Shown here piece after piece: positions 1 through 7,810 of a stretch of 34,868 bases of DNA (within the stretch, counting starts at the first letter, position 1; each line of letters begins with the position of its first letter). The position numbers and the translations under genes are program-made. The notes under the pieces are model-generated. The model was given only the letters and a program-made list of their open reading frames with translations, was not told the origin of the DNA and ran no database searches. The DNA comes from CAZUCD01 sp964618855 (lineage in GTDB: Bacteria; Sumerlaeota; Sumerlaeia; SLMS01; JANRJK01), in NCBI GenBank assembly GCA_964618855.1, contig CAZUCD010000018.1, forward strand, positions 1 to 34,868, written 5' to 3'.

Positions 1-882
1 TTCTCGCGCAATGCCGCGGCCCTTCCCCGGAATGATGCACGGCCGATCGCACTCTTCCACTGCCCGACGAACAGCTCCTCTGGGGACTCGCTCGTGGGTG
101 GACCCGATGCCTCGATGCTCAGTCTCGAATTAATCGACGAGCAGGCCACCACACACAACCACTGGGTTACGTTCTCCCGTATCGTGATCGATCGAATCGA
201 CCGTTCGTCACTCGGCTCGCCCACGATCATCGAGAACAGGGGGGTCGCCGTGTTGACGTCCACTGACGGGGTCTCGCCCCCGCCTTCGCCAACCCCCTTT
301 CAGGCCGGCGACGGGTACTTCTCGGCGGCATTCGCAGATGCGGGCACGGCAACAAGCCACACCGCCAGCAAGACCAACCCAGTGAACGGCGCGTACAACT
401 TCACTTGGTCGTCGCCGGCCACGGGGGATCAGACCGGCTTCACCTACTTTGAGCGCGATGTCAGCTCCCCATCAAATCAGGTCGTCGTGGAGAATGACAA
501 ACTGTACGGAATTGAAGTGTGGATTTCGGCAAGGACCACGCCGAACACCACGTCCCAACGCCCGCCCTTCATGCGGCTTCGCTGGATCGCGAATCCCTTC
601 CAGGCGAACAACCACGGTATGATTTTCTCGAGCTACTACGATCTGAATCCCGACCCCGACTTCAATGGCGTCTGGGACAACACCAGCGGACTCCAGGGCA
701 CGCAGGCACGCCGCTACTTCTCCCTATGGCAGCCCAATCTGGACACGGCCGCCCAGCCGCAGACAGCCTCCGCTCCGTATGTGGACTTCATCTACAACCG
801 TAGAGGCCTGCTAGCCGTGCGGCCCACGGGCACCTACTCGGTGGAGAGACTCGTGATCTCCCGGTACGAGGACCCATTCTAG
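1..882 (+). CDS. Hypothetical protein, 5'-truncated, probably secreted
   Basis: The reading frame is open from base 1 to the TAG at 880-882 (293 residues), so the true start lies outside the window. A GTG at 94 is available, but nothing marks it as the start. The product is rich in Ser, Thr, Pro, Asn and aromatic residues with few Lys, which resembles an extracellular beta-sheet protein. A middle stretch reads NGAYNFTWSS and the C-terminus ends YSVERLVISRYEDPF. I see no transmembrane segment and no catalytic motif, and I do not recognise a family. The signal peptide, if there is one, would be in the missing part. It stands alone, with a 620-base gap before the convergent serA. Confidence that it is coding is fair because the frame is long and its composition differs from the Arg-rich shadow frames. 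Confidence 0.6.
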   Translation, partial: FSRNAAALPRNDARPIALFHCPTNSSSGDSLVGGPDASMLSLELIDEQATTHNHWVTFSRIVIDRIDRSSLGSPTIIENRGVAVLTSTDGVSPPPSPTPFQAGDGYFSAAFADAGTATSHTASKTNPVNGAYNFTWSSPATGDQTGFTYFERDVSSPSNQVVVENDKLYGIEVWISARTTPNTTSQRPPFMRLRWIANPFQANNHGMIFSSYYDLNPDPDFNGVWDNTSGLQGTQARRYFSLWQPNLDTAAQPQTASAPYVDFIYNRRGLLAVRPTGTYSVERLVISRYEDPF

Positions 883-1025
883 GGGCCATCAGACGCGCTC
901 GCGATGCCCGCCGCCCGCCGGGCGACATCGTGCGGAGAATCCACATCCCGGCCGTTGTCAACGCTGCGCGACACTTGAGCCCGGATCGGGCCGTGTCCGC
1001 GCGAGTCGTCGCGCAGCACGTTCAC
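879..1025 (-). CDS. Possible small ORF (48 aa) with perfect ribosome-binding site
   Basis: On the minus strand GGAGGTGAT (1039 down to 1031) matches nine consecutive bases of the 16S anti-Shine-Dalgarno complement. It is followed by a GTG at 1025, with nine bases between GGAGG and the GTG. The frame then runs 48 codons to a TAG at 881-879 that overlaps the stop of the plus-strand gene. An in-frame TAA lies just upstream, so GTG is the first possible start. The peptide begins VNVLRDDSRGHG and ends IASASDGP; it is polar and has no membrane segment. The C-terminal part (DVDSPHDVARR) vaguely recalls the D-x-D-[ST]-P-x-D-x-A tail of nucleotidyltransferases, but it is too short to assign. The main evidence is the ribosome-binding site, so this remains speculative. 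Confidence 0.25.
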   Translation of the reverse strand: MNVLRDDSRGHGPIRAQVSRSVDNGRDVDSPHDVARRAAGIASASDGP

Positions 1026-1503
1026 GAGTTATCACCTCCAAGCAAGGTCGCAGGAACGCATCTCTCGGCGGCGGATATCGAAGATGGAAATCATAAGCAG
1101 CACTTCCCGTCCCCACAATAGCGGGAACCGCGAGTGCTTCACCGCGCGGTGCGGATCGCGCCGCGGTTCGACGCGCCCTATCCGCCGCGTGCCCGGGGTG
1201 TCAGCGTCACCTGTGAGCCGGACGCGCGATCCGCATGGCACACCAACCCGCTTGGGCAGACGCCGATGATCCCGATGGGGTGCGTATGGGAACAGCGCTC
1301 AGGTGGACCGGTGGAGGAAGTTCTTCCCGACGACGTCGTGTGAAATCTGCCGTGGGGAGAAGCACTGGCACGGCGCGACCGCAACCACCGCCATGGCGCA
1401 CATAGCCATAGCGGAGAAGCTTGATGGGAGGGCCGCCGACTGGCCCGAACAGGTGCCCGACGCGCCGTTTTCCCCCTGGCAATCAGCCCTCGGCCACACC
1501 CCC
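883..1503. other. Intergenic region, no convincing gene
   Basis: This stretch lies between the stop of the truncated hypothetical gene and the stop of serA, which faces it. Open frames here are short or are run-ons of serA shadow frames. The only notable signal is on the minus strand: an extended Shine-Dalgarno match at 1031-1039 followed by a 48-codon GTG ORF (879-1025), listed separately. No clear terminator with a T-run is visible for either flanking gene. A weak GC hairpin can be drawn at 903-930. Confidence 0.5.
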
Positions 1504-3096
1504 CTACGACAGGTTCATCCCCTTCACCGCCGTGATGTTCGGGAGGGCGCGGATTTCCTCCACGACGTGGCGGGGGACGCGGGCGTCGAGGTTGATGACG
1601 GTCATGGCTGTGGCGTCGCGCTCGGTGCGGCCCCAGGTCATCTGCGCGATGTTGATCGCGTGGCGGCCGAAGACGGTGCCGACGCTGCCGATGATGCCGG
1701 GGACGTCGCGGTTCTCGATCACGACGACGTGGCCGAAGGGGACGATGTCGAAGTGCTTGTCGTTCACGAGGACGATGCGGGGCCTGTTGCCGTCGAAGAT
1801 CGTGCCGGCGAGCTCCATGCGGCGGCCGTCCTCGAGCTGCGCCTCCAGGCGCATGAGGCGGCTGAACTGCGGGGACTCGGTGCTGCGGGACTCGACGACC
1901 TCGACGCCCCGCGCCTTCATCATGGGCAGCGCATTGACGTAGTTGATGGGCTCGTCGGTGATTGCGGCGAGGAAGCCCTTGGCGGCGGCGGTGGTCAGGG
2001 GCGCGGTCGGCTGCTCCGCGAGGAACCCTGCGTAGTGCGCCTCCAGGCGCGTGATCGCGCAGTCGGCGTACTGCGACAGGAAGGCGCCGAGCTTCTCCGC
2101 CAGGATCAGGTACGGGCGCAGCTTCTCCAGCACCTCGGGATCGACGCTCGGCGCGTTCACGGCGTTTCGGATGACGCCGTTGCGCAGGTAGTCGACGACC
2201 TGCTCGGCGACCTGAATGGCGACGTTTTCCTGCGCTTCCACGGTGCTTGCGGCGATGTGCGGGGTGAGGATGGCGTTGCGCGCGGTGCGCAGCGGGTTGG
2301 ACTGCGGGAGCGGCTCCTCCTCGAAGACGTCGAGCGCGGCGCCCGCGATGGTGCCCGCGTTGAGCGCGTCGGCGAGCGCGGCCTCGTTCACGATCCCGCC
2401 GCGCGCGCAGTTCACGACGAACGCGGTTTTCTTCATCATCGAGAGCCGGCGCGCGTCGATCAGGTCGCGCGTCTCCGCGGATAGCGGGGAGTGCAGCGTC
2501 AGGAAGTCCGCGCGGCGGCAGATCTCGTCGACGTCCGCGGGCTCGATCCCGAGCTGGCGCATGCGGTCCGTCGAGACGAACGGGTCGTGCCCGACGACAT
2601 GCATGCCGAAGGCGCGCATGCGCTTGACGACCTCCTGCCCGACGCGGCCGAGGCCGACGATGCCGAGGGTCTTGCCGTCCAGCTCCGTGCCCATGAGGCC
2701 CTTGCGGTCCCACTTGCCGTCGCGCATGGAGGCGGCGGCGTCGGCGACGCGGTGCGCGAGGGCGCAGATCAGGCTGACCGTGTGCTCGGCGGTGCTGACG
2801 GTGTTGCCGCCGGGGGTGTTCATGACGACGACGCCGCGGCGTGTCGCGGCCTCCACGTCCACGTTGTCCACCCCGACGCCGGCGCGGCCGATCACGCGGA
2901 GCTGGTGCGCCTCGGCGATGACATCCGCCGTGGCGCGGCTGGCGCTGCGCACCACCCAGCCGACGTACTGCCCGATCGAGGCCTTGAGCTGTTCCGGCGT
3001 GAGCTTCGTGTTGTAGTCCACCTCGAATCCGGCGGCGCGCATCCGCGCAAGGCCGTCCTCGCTGACCTGGTCGCTGACTAGGATTTTCTCGGGCAT
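1504..3096 (-). CDS. serA: D-3-phosphoglycerate dehydrogenase
   Basis: This enzyme oxidises 3-phosphoglycerate to 3-phosphohydroxypyruvate with NAD, the first step of serine synthesis in the cytoplasm. The 530-residue length fits the long (type I) SerA form. Visible features are an N-terminal substrate-binding half, the Rossmann motif GLGRVG at 148-153, and the catalytic triad: Arg232 in NCARGG, Glu261 in DVFEEEP and His280 in LTPHIAAST. After about residue 320 come an allosteric substrate-binding (ASB) type domain and a C-terminal ACT domain from about 455 (VVVIENRDVPGIIGSVG), which in this family binds serine for feedback control. The start MPEKILVSDQ is the family's usual N-terminus; no strong Shine-Dalgarno precedes it. 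The gene is monocistronic, diverging from the phosphate transporter and converging on the hypothetical gene. Confidence 0.97.
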   Translation of the reverse strand: MPEKILVSDQVSEDGLARMRAAGFEVDYNTKLTPEQLKASIGQYVGWVVRSASRATADVIAEAHQLRVIGRAGVGVDNVDVEAATRRGVVVMNTPGGNTVSTAEHTVSLICALAHRVADAAASMRDGKWDRKGLMGTELDGKTLGIVGLGRVGQEVVKRMRAFGMHVVGHDPFVSTDRMRQLGIEPADVDEICRRADFLTLHSPLSAETRDLIDARRLSMMKKTAFVVNCARGGIVNEAALADALNAGTIAGAALDVFEEEPLPQSNPLRTARNAILTPHIAASTVEAQENVAIQVAEQVVDYLRNGVIRNAVNAPSVDPEVLEKLRPYLILAEKLGAFLSQYADCAITRLEAHYAGFLAEQPTAPLTTAAAKGFLAAITDEPINYVNALPMMKARGVEVVESRSTESPQFSRLMRLEAQLEDGRRMELAGTIFDGNRPRIVLVNDKHFDIVPFGHVVVIENRDVPGIIGSVGTVFGRHAINIAQMTWGRTERDATAMTVINLDARVPRHVVEEIRALPNITAVKGMNLS

Positions 3097-3377
3097 GGTT
3101 TCTTTTCGGGGAATCGGGGGTCAGGGGCCGGTGAACAGGGTCGGCCCCGCACTCCAAGCTGCATTCGGGGTGGGAAACCTAGGCGAACCGGGCCCCCCGG
3201 GCGCGACGGGAATGCGTTCCGGTGAAACGGTTTTCATGGGTGCCGGGGGTTGTGGGCGACCCCACGGGGCAAGGCCCCCGGTCGGGGCCGAAAATCGGAT
3301 ATACCCGAGTTTCGATGACGCATGCGCAGGCAGTCCTTGATTTCCGCAAACCCTTTGGGTTCAATGCTTGTTTATTA
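3097..3377. promoter_or_regulatory. Divergent intergenic region between serA and the Na/Pi transporter
   Basis: This 281-base region must hold the promoters for both divergent genes. I see no confident -35/-10 pair. It is G-rich near 3240-3295 with short GC inverted repeats, and AT-rich only immediately before the chosen ATG at 3378 (TTTATTA). The transporter frame is open back to GTG 3222, so part of this region could be coding if an upstream start (3222 or 3315) is used. Confidence 0.35.
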
Positions 3378-5186
3378 ATGGCGCAGGAGCGCCCCGCACC
3401 CGAATTGGAACACAACTCCACCTTTCCCATCTCGTTTTACCTGCTGCCCGCGCTGGAACTGCTCGGGGGTCTGGCGGCCTTCCTCTTCGGGATGGAGCTG
3501 CTGACCTCCGGGGTGCAGCGGCTCTTCAACCCCACGTCGCAGATTGGCCTGCGGCGGCTGACCAAGCGTCCCCTGCTGGCGTTCGCGGAGGGTGTCGGCG
3601 CCGCGACGGTCATCCACAGCGGCCCCGTCGTCGTGACGGCGATCGCCTTCATCAATGCGGGCATCATCACCTACGTGCAAAGCCTGCCGCTCCTGCTGGG
3701 CGCGAACGTGGGGACCTCGATCTCGATGCAGGTGATGTCGATCCCGGTCGGGGAACTCGCATTCGTTGGGCTGTTCGTGGGCGTCCTCATGAGGCGCATG
3801 TGCAAGCGCGAGGGCCTGGTGCTGCTGGGCTCCGTCATCACGGGGCTGGCGCTGCTGTTCTTCGGCCTCGGGGCGATGAGGGAGGCGTGCATCCACATCC
3901 GCGACACGGGCCTGCCTGAGCGCGCGCTGGCCTCGATCGCGGGGGATGCGGCCTCCGCGTTCGTGCTGAAGTTCCTCGCGGGGCTGGTGTTCGCGGCCGC
4001 GTTCCAGAGCTCCGGGGCGGCGATAGCGATCGTGTTCTCGCTGGCGGGCCAGGGCGGCCTCGCGCGCGTCGAGGACGCGTTGCCGATGCTCTGCGGGGCG
4101 CACGTCGGCGGCGCGCTCGTGGCGCTCTGGGCCTCCGCGGGGGCGACGCCCGCGGGGCGCCGTGCATCCCACGCCCACATCATCTTCAACGCCCTCGGGA
4201 CGCTGATCGCGCTGGTCGCGCTGCCCGCCTACGCGGCGCTTGCGCGCTCGCTTTCGGACGACCCGATGCGCCAGGTCGCCCACCTCAACACGATCATCCA
4301 CCTCGGCACGGCGCTCGTGCTGCTGCCGGTCTGCCGGCCCGCCGCGGCATGGATCGAGTCCCGTGTCCCGCTTCCCGTGGGCGAGGACGAGCAGAGCCAC
4401 CTCGACCCCGAGTTCATCGCGCACCCGGACGTCGCGCTGCACGCCGCGGGGGAGGAGCTCCTGCGCCAGGGCAACGTGACGCGGCGCATGATGCACAGGG
4501 CGCTCGACACCGTCGTGACGCTGGAGGACAGCAACCTGACGGCGATCGCGCGCGACGAGGACACCGTCGACACGATCAACATCCAGCTCCGCGCCTACCT
4601 GCACCTGCTTGCGGAGCGGGCGATGACGCGGGAGCAGTCGATGATGCTCCAGACGCTGCGCGCCGCCAGCGAGGACTTCGAGCGCATCGCCGACCACACC
4701 AAGGGGCTCATGTACCTCACGCGGCAGAAGAAGCGCCGCCGCCTGTGGTTCAGCGACGAGGCGATGCTCCCGCTACTGGAACTCGGCCGCCTCGTCAGCG
4801 AGATGCTCGACCACACGGTCGCCACGCTCCGCATGCGCGAGTCCCGCGCGGGCACGGAGAAGAGCGAGGCGCTCGAGCTGCGCCGCGAGTACAAGCGCCT
4901 GAGCGCCAAGTTGCGCCGGGACCTGCGCGAGGGGCTCCTGCCCGAGTCAAAGAACGCCGTCGCCATGCTCCACTTCCTCGAGTACATCGCGATCATGGAC
5001 CGCATGGTCAGGCACATGCGGTTCGTGGCGCGCGAGGAACTCGGCGCGCACCTTGCCGACCGGGCGATACCTGTCGATCGCGAGGCGGAGGTCATCGAGC
5101 CGCAGGTGGGCCCGCCACCGGGCCACGTCGGCGACCACAGCTTCGACGAGGCGATCCGCAAGGCACGCGAGCGAACGGCGCAATAG
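3378..5186 (+). CDS. Na/Pi-cotransporter family protein with C-terminal PhoU-like domain
   Basis: A 602-residue inner-membrane protein of the NptA/YjbB (PNaS) family, which couples sodium to phosphate movement, fused to a PhoU-like helical domain. The membrane half has two inverted-topology repeats. The second carries a recognisable QSSG motif (210-213), but the first has VIHSGPVVV (78-86) where the family normally has QSSSAT. GANVGTS follows at about 108. From about residue 385 the protein is soluble and helical, with the PhoU-like signature DFERIADHTKG. ATG 3378 was chosen because it leaves a short lead before the first helix (LLGGLAAFLFGMELL); GTG 3222 and ATG 3315 are in-frame alternatives, and none has a good Shine-Dalgarno. 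It converges on the thioredoxin-like gene with only 24 bases between stops. Confidence 0.88.
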   Translation: MAQERPAPELEHNSTFPISFYLLPALELLGGLAAFLFGMELLTSGVQRLFNPTSQIGLRRLTKRPLLAFAEGVGAATVIHSGPVVVTAIAFINAGIITYVQSLPLLLGANVGTSISMQVMSIPVGELAFVGLFVGVLMRRMCKREGLVLLGSVITGLALLFFGLGAMREACIHIRDTGLPERALASIAGDAASAFVLKFLAGLVFAAAFQSSGAAIAIVFSLAGQGGLARVEDALPMLCGAHVGGALVALWASAGATPAGRRASHAHIIFNALGTLIALVALPAYAALARSLSDDPMRQVAHLNTIIHLGTALVLLPVCRPAAAWIESRVPLPVGEDEQSHLDPEFIAHPDVALHAAGEELLRQGNVTRRMMHRALDTVVTLEDSNLTAIARDEDTVDTINIQLRAYLHLLAERAMTREQSMMLQTLRAASEDFERIADHTKGLMYLTRQKKRRRLWFSDEAMLPLLELGRLVSEMLDHTVATLRMRESRAGTEKSEALELRREYKRLSAKLRRDLREGLLPESKNAVAMLHFLEYIAIMDRMVRHMRFVAREELGAHLADRAIPVDREAEVIEPQVGPPPGHVGDHSFDEAIRKARERTAQ

Positions 5187-5210
5187 CCGGGAATCGGGGG
5201 GACGCGGGGA

Positions 5211-6173
5211 CTACTTGTCGGCCGAGGCGGCCCCCCCGCCGAGCTGGATCACCATCCCCTGTCCGTTGTTCTGCCATAGCACCATCGGGTGTCCCTGCCA
5301 GACGACGACCCCCTCGGGGTTGACGAGGAAGGCGTGCGGGATGCCGCGGATTTCGAGCGCCTCAGGCACGGCACGCGTCGTGTCCACCGCGATGGGCTGC
5401 TTCCAGCCCTGCTTCTTCACGAAGGCGCGCACGGTGTCGGGGTCCTCGTCGGAGATCGCGATGGTCACGAGCTTGTCGTCGAATCGCGAGTGGAGCTTCT
5501 CAGCGGTGTCGAGCGCATGCACGCACGGGCCGCACCACGTTGCCCAGTAGTCGTACAGGACGTACTTGCCCTCGAGCGAGGCGGGCTCCGCGGTGATCCA
5601 CGTTTCGATGGGGGTCTCGGGCTTCTTCTTTCCGCGGATGTCGATCGCGCCCAGGTTCGGGTCCGTGGGCGTGTTCGGCTTCACGACGACCTTGCGCCCC
5701 TTCGCGAGCTGTTCGAGCGGCGCGCGCCATTGCGCCTGCACGCCGGGCCAGAATCCCGCATGCAGCGAGACCGCGCGCCCGGACTGGTCCACGATGATCG
5801 CCCGCGGGACGCCCCCCGTCGCGAGTTCCCCGAAGAGCCTCCTGTCCGGGTCAGCGACGACCGGGTAGCTCGCGCCCGCCTGCTCGCGCAGCTTCCGCGC
5901 CCCGGCCTCGTCCGCGACAGCGATGGCGACGACGCCGATGGATTGCGCAGCGAGCGGCGCCGCGATGTCGCGCTCGGCCGCCTTCATGGCCTCGACCGAA
6001 AGGGGGGACGCCGGGGACACGAGGAGGAGCAGCGTGCCCTTCGGGGCGAGGTGCGGCCGCACATCCGCCGGGACGTCCGCGCCGGGTTCTATCGAAAATG
6101 TGCCGCCGCCCTGCGCGGCGCGCGCAAGGATGCTGCATACCGCAAGCGTCAGGAGGACCTTCAGGATGGACAT
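5211..6173 (-). CDS. Exported protein with tandem thioredoxin-like domains (TlpA-type C-terminal domain)
   Basis: A 320-residue protein starting MSILKVLLTLAV, a Sec signal peptide with a likely cut after ARAA. The N-terminal domain (about 28-160) has the thioredoxin/AhpC-like fold pattern (VVAIAVAD, GGVPRAIIVD), but PASP (54-57) sits where a CxxC would be, so it has no redox cysteines. The C-terminal domain (about 190-310) has WCGPC with Cys214 and Cys217 and the cis-proline motif GIPHAFLV, as in TlpA/ResA disulfide reductases of the cell envelope. It probably acts as a periplasmic thiol-disulfide oxidoreductase; the substrate is unknown. The frame extends ten codons upstream to 6203, but MSILKV gives the cleaner signal peptide. 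It lies 66 bases downstream of the glycosyltransferase and is probably cotranscribed with it. Confidence 0.85.
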   Translation of the reverse strand: MSILKVLLTLAVCSILARAAQGGGTFSIEPGADVPADVRPHLAPKGTLLLLVSPASPLSVEAMKAAERDIAAPLAAQSIGVVAIAVADEAGARKLREQAGASYPVVADPDRRLFGELATGGVPRAIIVDQSGRAVSLHAGFWPGVQAQWRAPLEQLAKGRKVVVKPNTPTDPNLGAIDIRGKKKPETPIETWITAEPASLEGKYVLYDYWATWCGPCVHALDTAEKLHSRFDDKLVTIAISDEDPDTVRAFVKKQGWKQPIAVDTTRAVPEALEIRGIPHAFLVNPEGVVVWQGHPMVLWQNNGQGMVIQLGGGAASADK

Positions 6174-6239
6174 CGTCGCGCTCTCCCTGCGGCGATGGAA
6201 CACGGACGCCGGCGGACTGTCGAGCGGATTGCGGCCCGG

Positions 6240-7586
6240 TCAGTCCCTCGCGATGGCGTCCAGGTTGTCGCACAGCCGCTTGGTCAGGCGTGCGCGCTCA
6301 TAGTTGCGGATGATCTTGTTCTCGGGCAGCTCGACCCGCTGCTTGTTCCCCGCGCGCCACTGGTAGAGGAGCCGTTCGAGCGCCTGCTCGATGAGGATGG
6401 GGCTGTCCGGCGCGGCGACGGAGCCCTCGCCGATGCCCTCGAGGAAGTCCCGCGCGGCGCCCTCGGGGACGAGGGCCAGGATCGGCCGGCGCGCCGCCAC
6501 GTACTCGAACACCTTCTGCGTCAGCATGATGTGGCTCCCCGGCGTCTTCGCGACGAGGAGGAGGAGCGCGTCGGCGTCCACCATGGCCTGAAGCGCCTCG
6601 CGGTGGGGGAGGTACGGCTCGACGACGGTGACGTCGGAGAGGCCCATCTGCTGGATGAGGCGCTGGTAGGGCTCGATCATGGCGCCCATGAAGCGCAGGC
6701 GGAGGTACTTGCGCCAACGCGGCTGGTGCGCGAGCAGCGCCGACACCGCGGCGAAGAAGTTCTTCGGCGAGGTCTGCCCGTACATCAGCCCCGCGTAGGT
6801 GATCGTGAACGTCTCGGGGCGCGGGCAGGGGTTGATGCCCTGGAAGTCCTCCAGGTCGTAGCCGTTGAGGACCGTGTCGAATTTCTCGGGCGGCTCCTCG
6901 GGGTAGCGCTCGAGGAAGTCGCGCGTGATGGGCTCCGTGGCGGAGATGACGCGCCCGGCGGTACGCACCACGAAGCGTTCCAACCTGCGTTGCTTGCGGT
7001 CGTGCCAAGCCGTCGGCGGGTTGTAGAACTGGTAGTTGCCGATCCAGATGTCGCGGAAGTCTGCGATGTACGGGAGGCGGAACGCGCGCGCCAGGTCGGC
7101 CGCCACCACGTGCGACGTGTGCGGGAACGACGTCGAGTAGATGGCGTCGAACTTCGTCTGGGAGAGCCAGCGCTTCCCTTCCGCCACCGCGAACGGGGCC
7201 CACCAGCACCGGTCGTCCGGGACCCACAGCCACCTCCGCGCAACGTCCATGATCGAGCGCATGCGGGAGTTCGTCGGCGTCGGGTTGCTGCGGCGGACGG
7301 GCTCGCCCTTGGGCTTGTCGAACACCATCTCGTCGAGGCGCTGGAGCTTCCACGCGACGCGGTTGATGTCGAGCGAGCCGGTGCGGCGGATCTCGGTCCC
7401 CTCGGGGAGTTCCTTCAGGGGCTCCTCATCCCACGCGGGTGAGCGGACCTCGCGGACGGTTAGGACGCTCGGGAACCAGCCGAACTTGGGCATGTAGCGG
7501 CAGAACTTGAGCGTGCGCCATATGCCCACCGACGAGGGCGGGAAGTCGTAGCTGACGATGAGCAGGCGTCTGAGGGCCTGGGGCAT
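6240..7586 (-). CDS. Glycosyltransferase, family 4-like
   Basis: A 448-residue GT-B fold glycosyltransferase, probably cytoplasmic and membrane-associated, transferring a sugar from a nucleotide donor to a surface glycan. The N-terminus (RRLLIVSYDFPPSS, then LKFCRYMPKFGWFPSVLT) is the pattern of GT4 enzymes that begin with YxFPP and FxxYLxxxGWxPxVLT. Further on are YIADFRDIW and AGRVISATEPITRDFLE, typical of the acceptor half. The donor half carries VLNGYDLEDF, then LTQKVFEYVAARRPILAL, where the Glu binds the donor sugar. The frame is open 65 codons upstream, but that part is Arg/Pro-rich and overlaps the divergent promoter region; MPQALRRLLIVSYD is the natural start. The sugar specificity cannot be read from the sequence. 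Confidence 0.85.
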   Translation of the reverse strand: MPQALRRLLIVSYDFPPSSVGIWRTLKFCRYMPKFGWFPSVLTVREVRSPAWDEEPLKELPEGTEIRRTGSLDINRVAWKLQRLDEMVFDKPKGEPVRRSNPTPTNSRMRSIMDVARRWLWVPDDRCWWAPFAVAEGKRWLSQTKFDAIYSTSFPHTSHVVAADLARAFRLPYIADFRDIWIGNYQFYNPPTAWHDRKQRRLERFVVRTAGRVISATEPITRDFLERYPEEPPEKFDTVLNGYDLEDFQGINPCPRPETFTITYAGLMYGQTSPKNFFAAVSALLAHQPRWRKYLRLRFMGAMIEPYQRLIQQMGLSDVTVVEPYLPHREALQAMVDADALLLLVAKTPGSHIMLTQKVFEYVAARRPILALVPEGAARDFLEGIGEGSVAAPDSPILIEQALERLLYQWRAGNKQRVELPENKIIRNYERARLTKRLCDNLDAIARD

Positions 7587-7810
7587 CGGGTTGCGGGTTC
7601 GCGTTCGTGGGGTCGTGGCCGCGAGCAGGTTGCGGCGCTTGGGCGGGCAGAATGGACTCGACGCGGGAGGCCCGCGCCTCGTGCATGGAACGGCGCCCTT
7701 CGGTGCCGCCCGACCACCAGCCCACCCGCACGCCAGGTTCGACCATGCCCGTCCCCAGCGGCGCCTCCTACTCGACGCCACCGCGTCAGGCTGGGCCGGA
7801 CCCGGAGCGC
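7587..7810. promoter_or_regulatory. Divergent intergenic region between two glycosyltransferase genes
   Basis: This 224-base region separates the minus-strand and plus-strand glycosyltransferases and should carry both promoters. A short perfect hairpin (CGCGGG, loop AGG, CCCGCG) lies near 7665-7680. No -35/-10 pair stands out. ATG 7745 is an alternative start for the right-hand gene, which would shorten the region to about 158 bases. Confidence 0.3.

Noticed and set aside
1303..2484. Plus-strand open frame opposite serA
   Set aside because: It is antisense to the catalytic core of a fully conserved SerA and has no domain of its own.
5289..7442. Long plus-strand open frame (717 codons) opposite the thioredoxin-like and glycosyltransferase genes
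   Set aside because: It is Arg/Val/Asp-rich with no domain and is explained as a high-GC shadow of two well-supported minus-strand genes.
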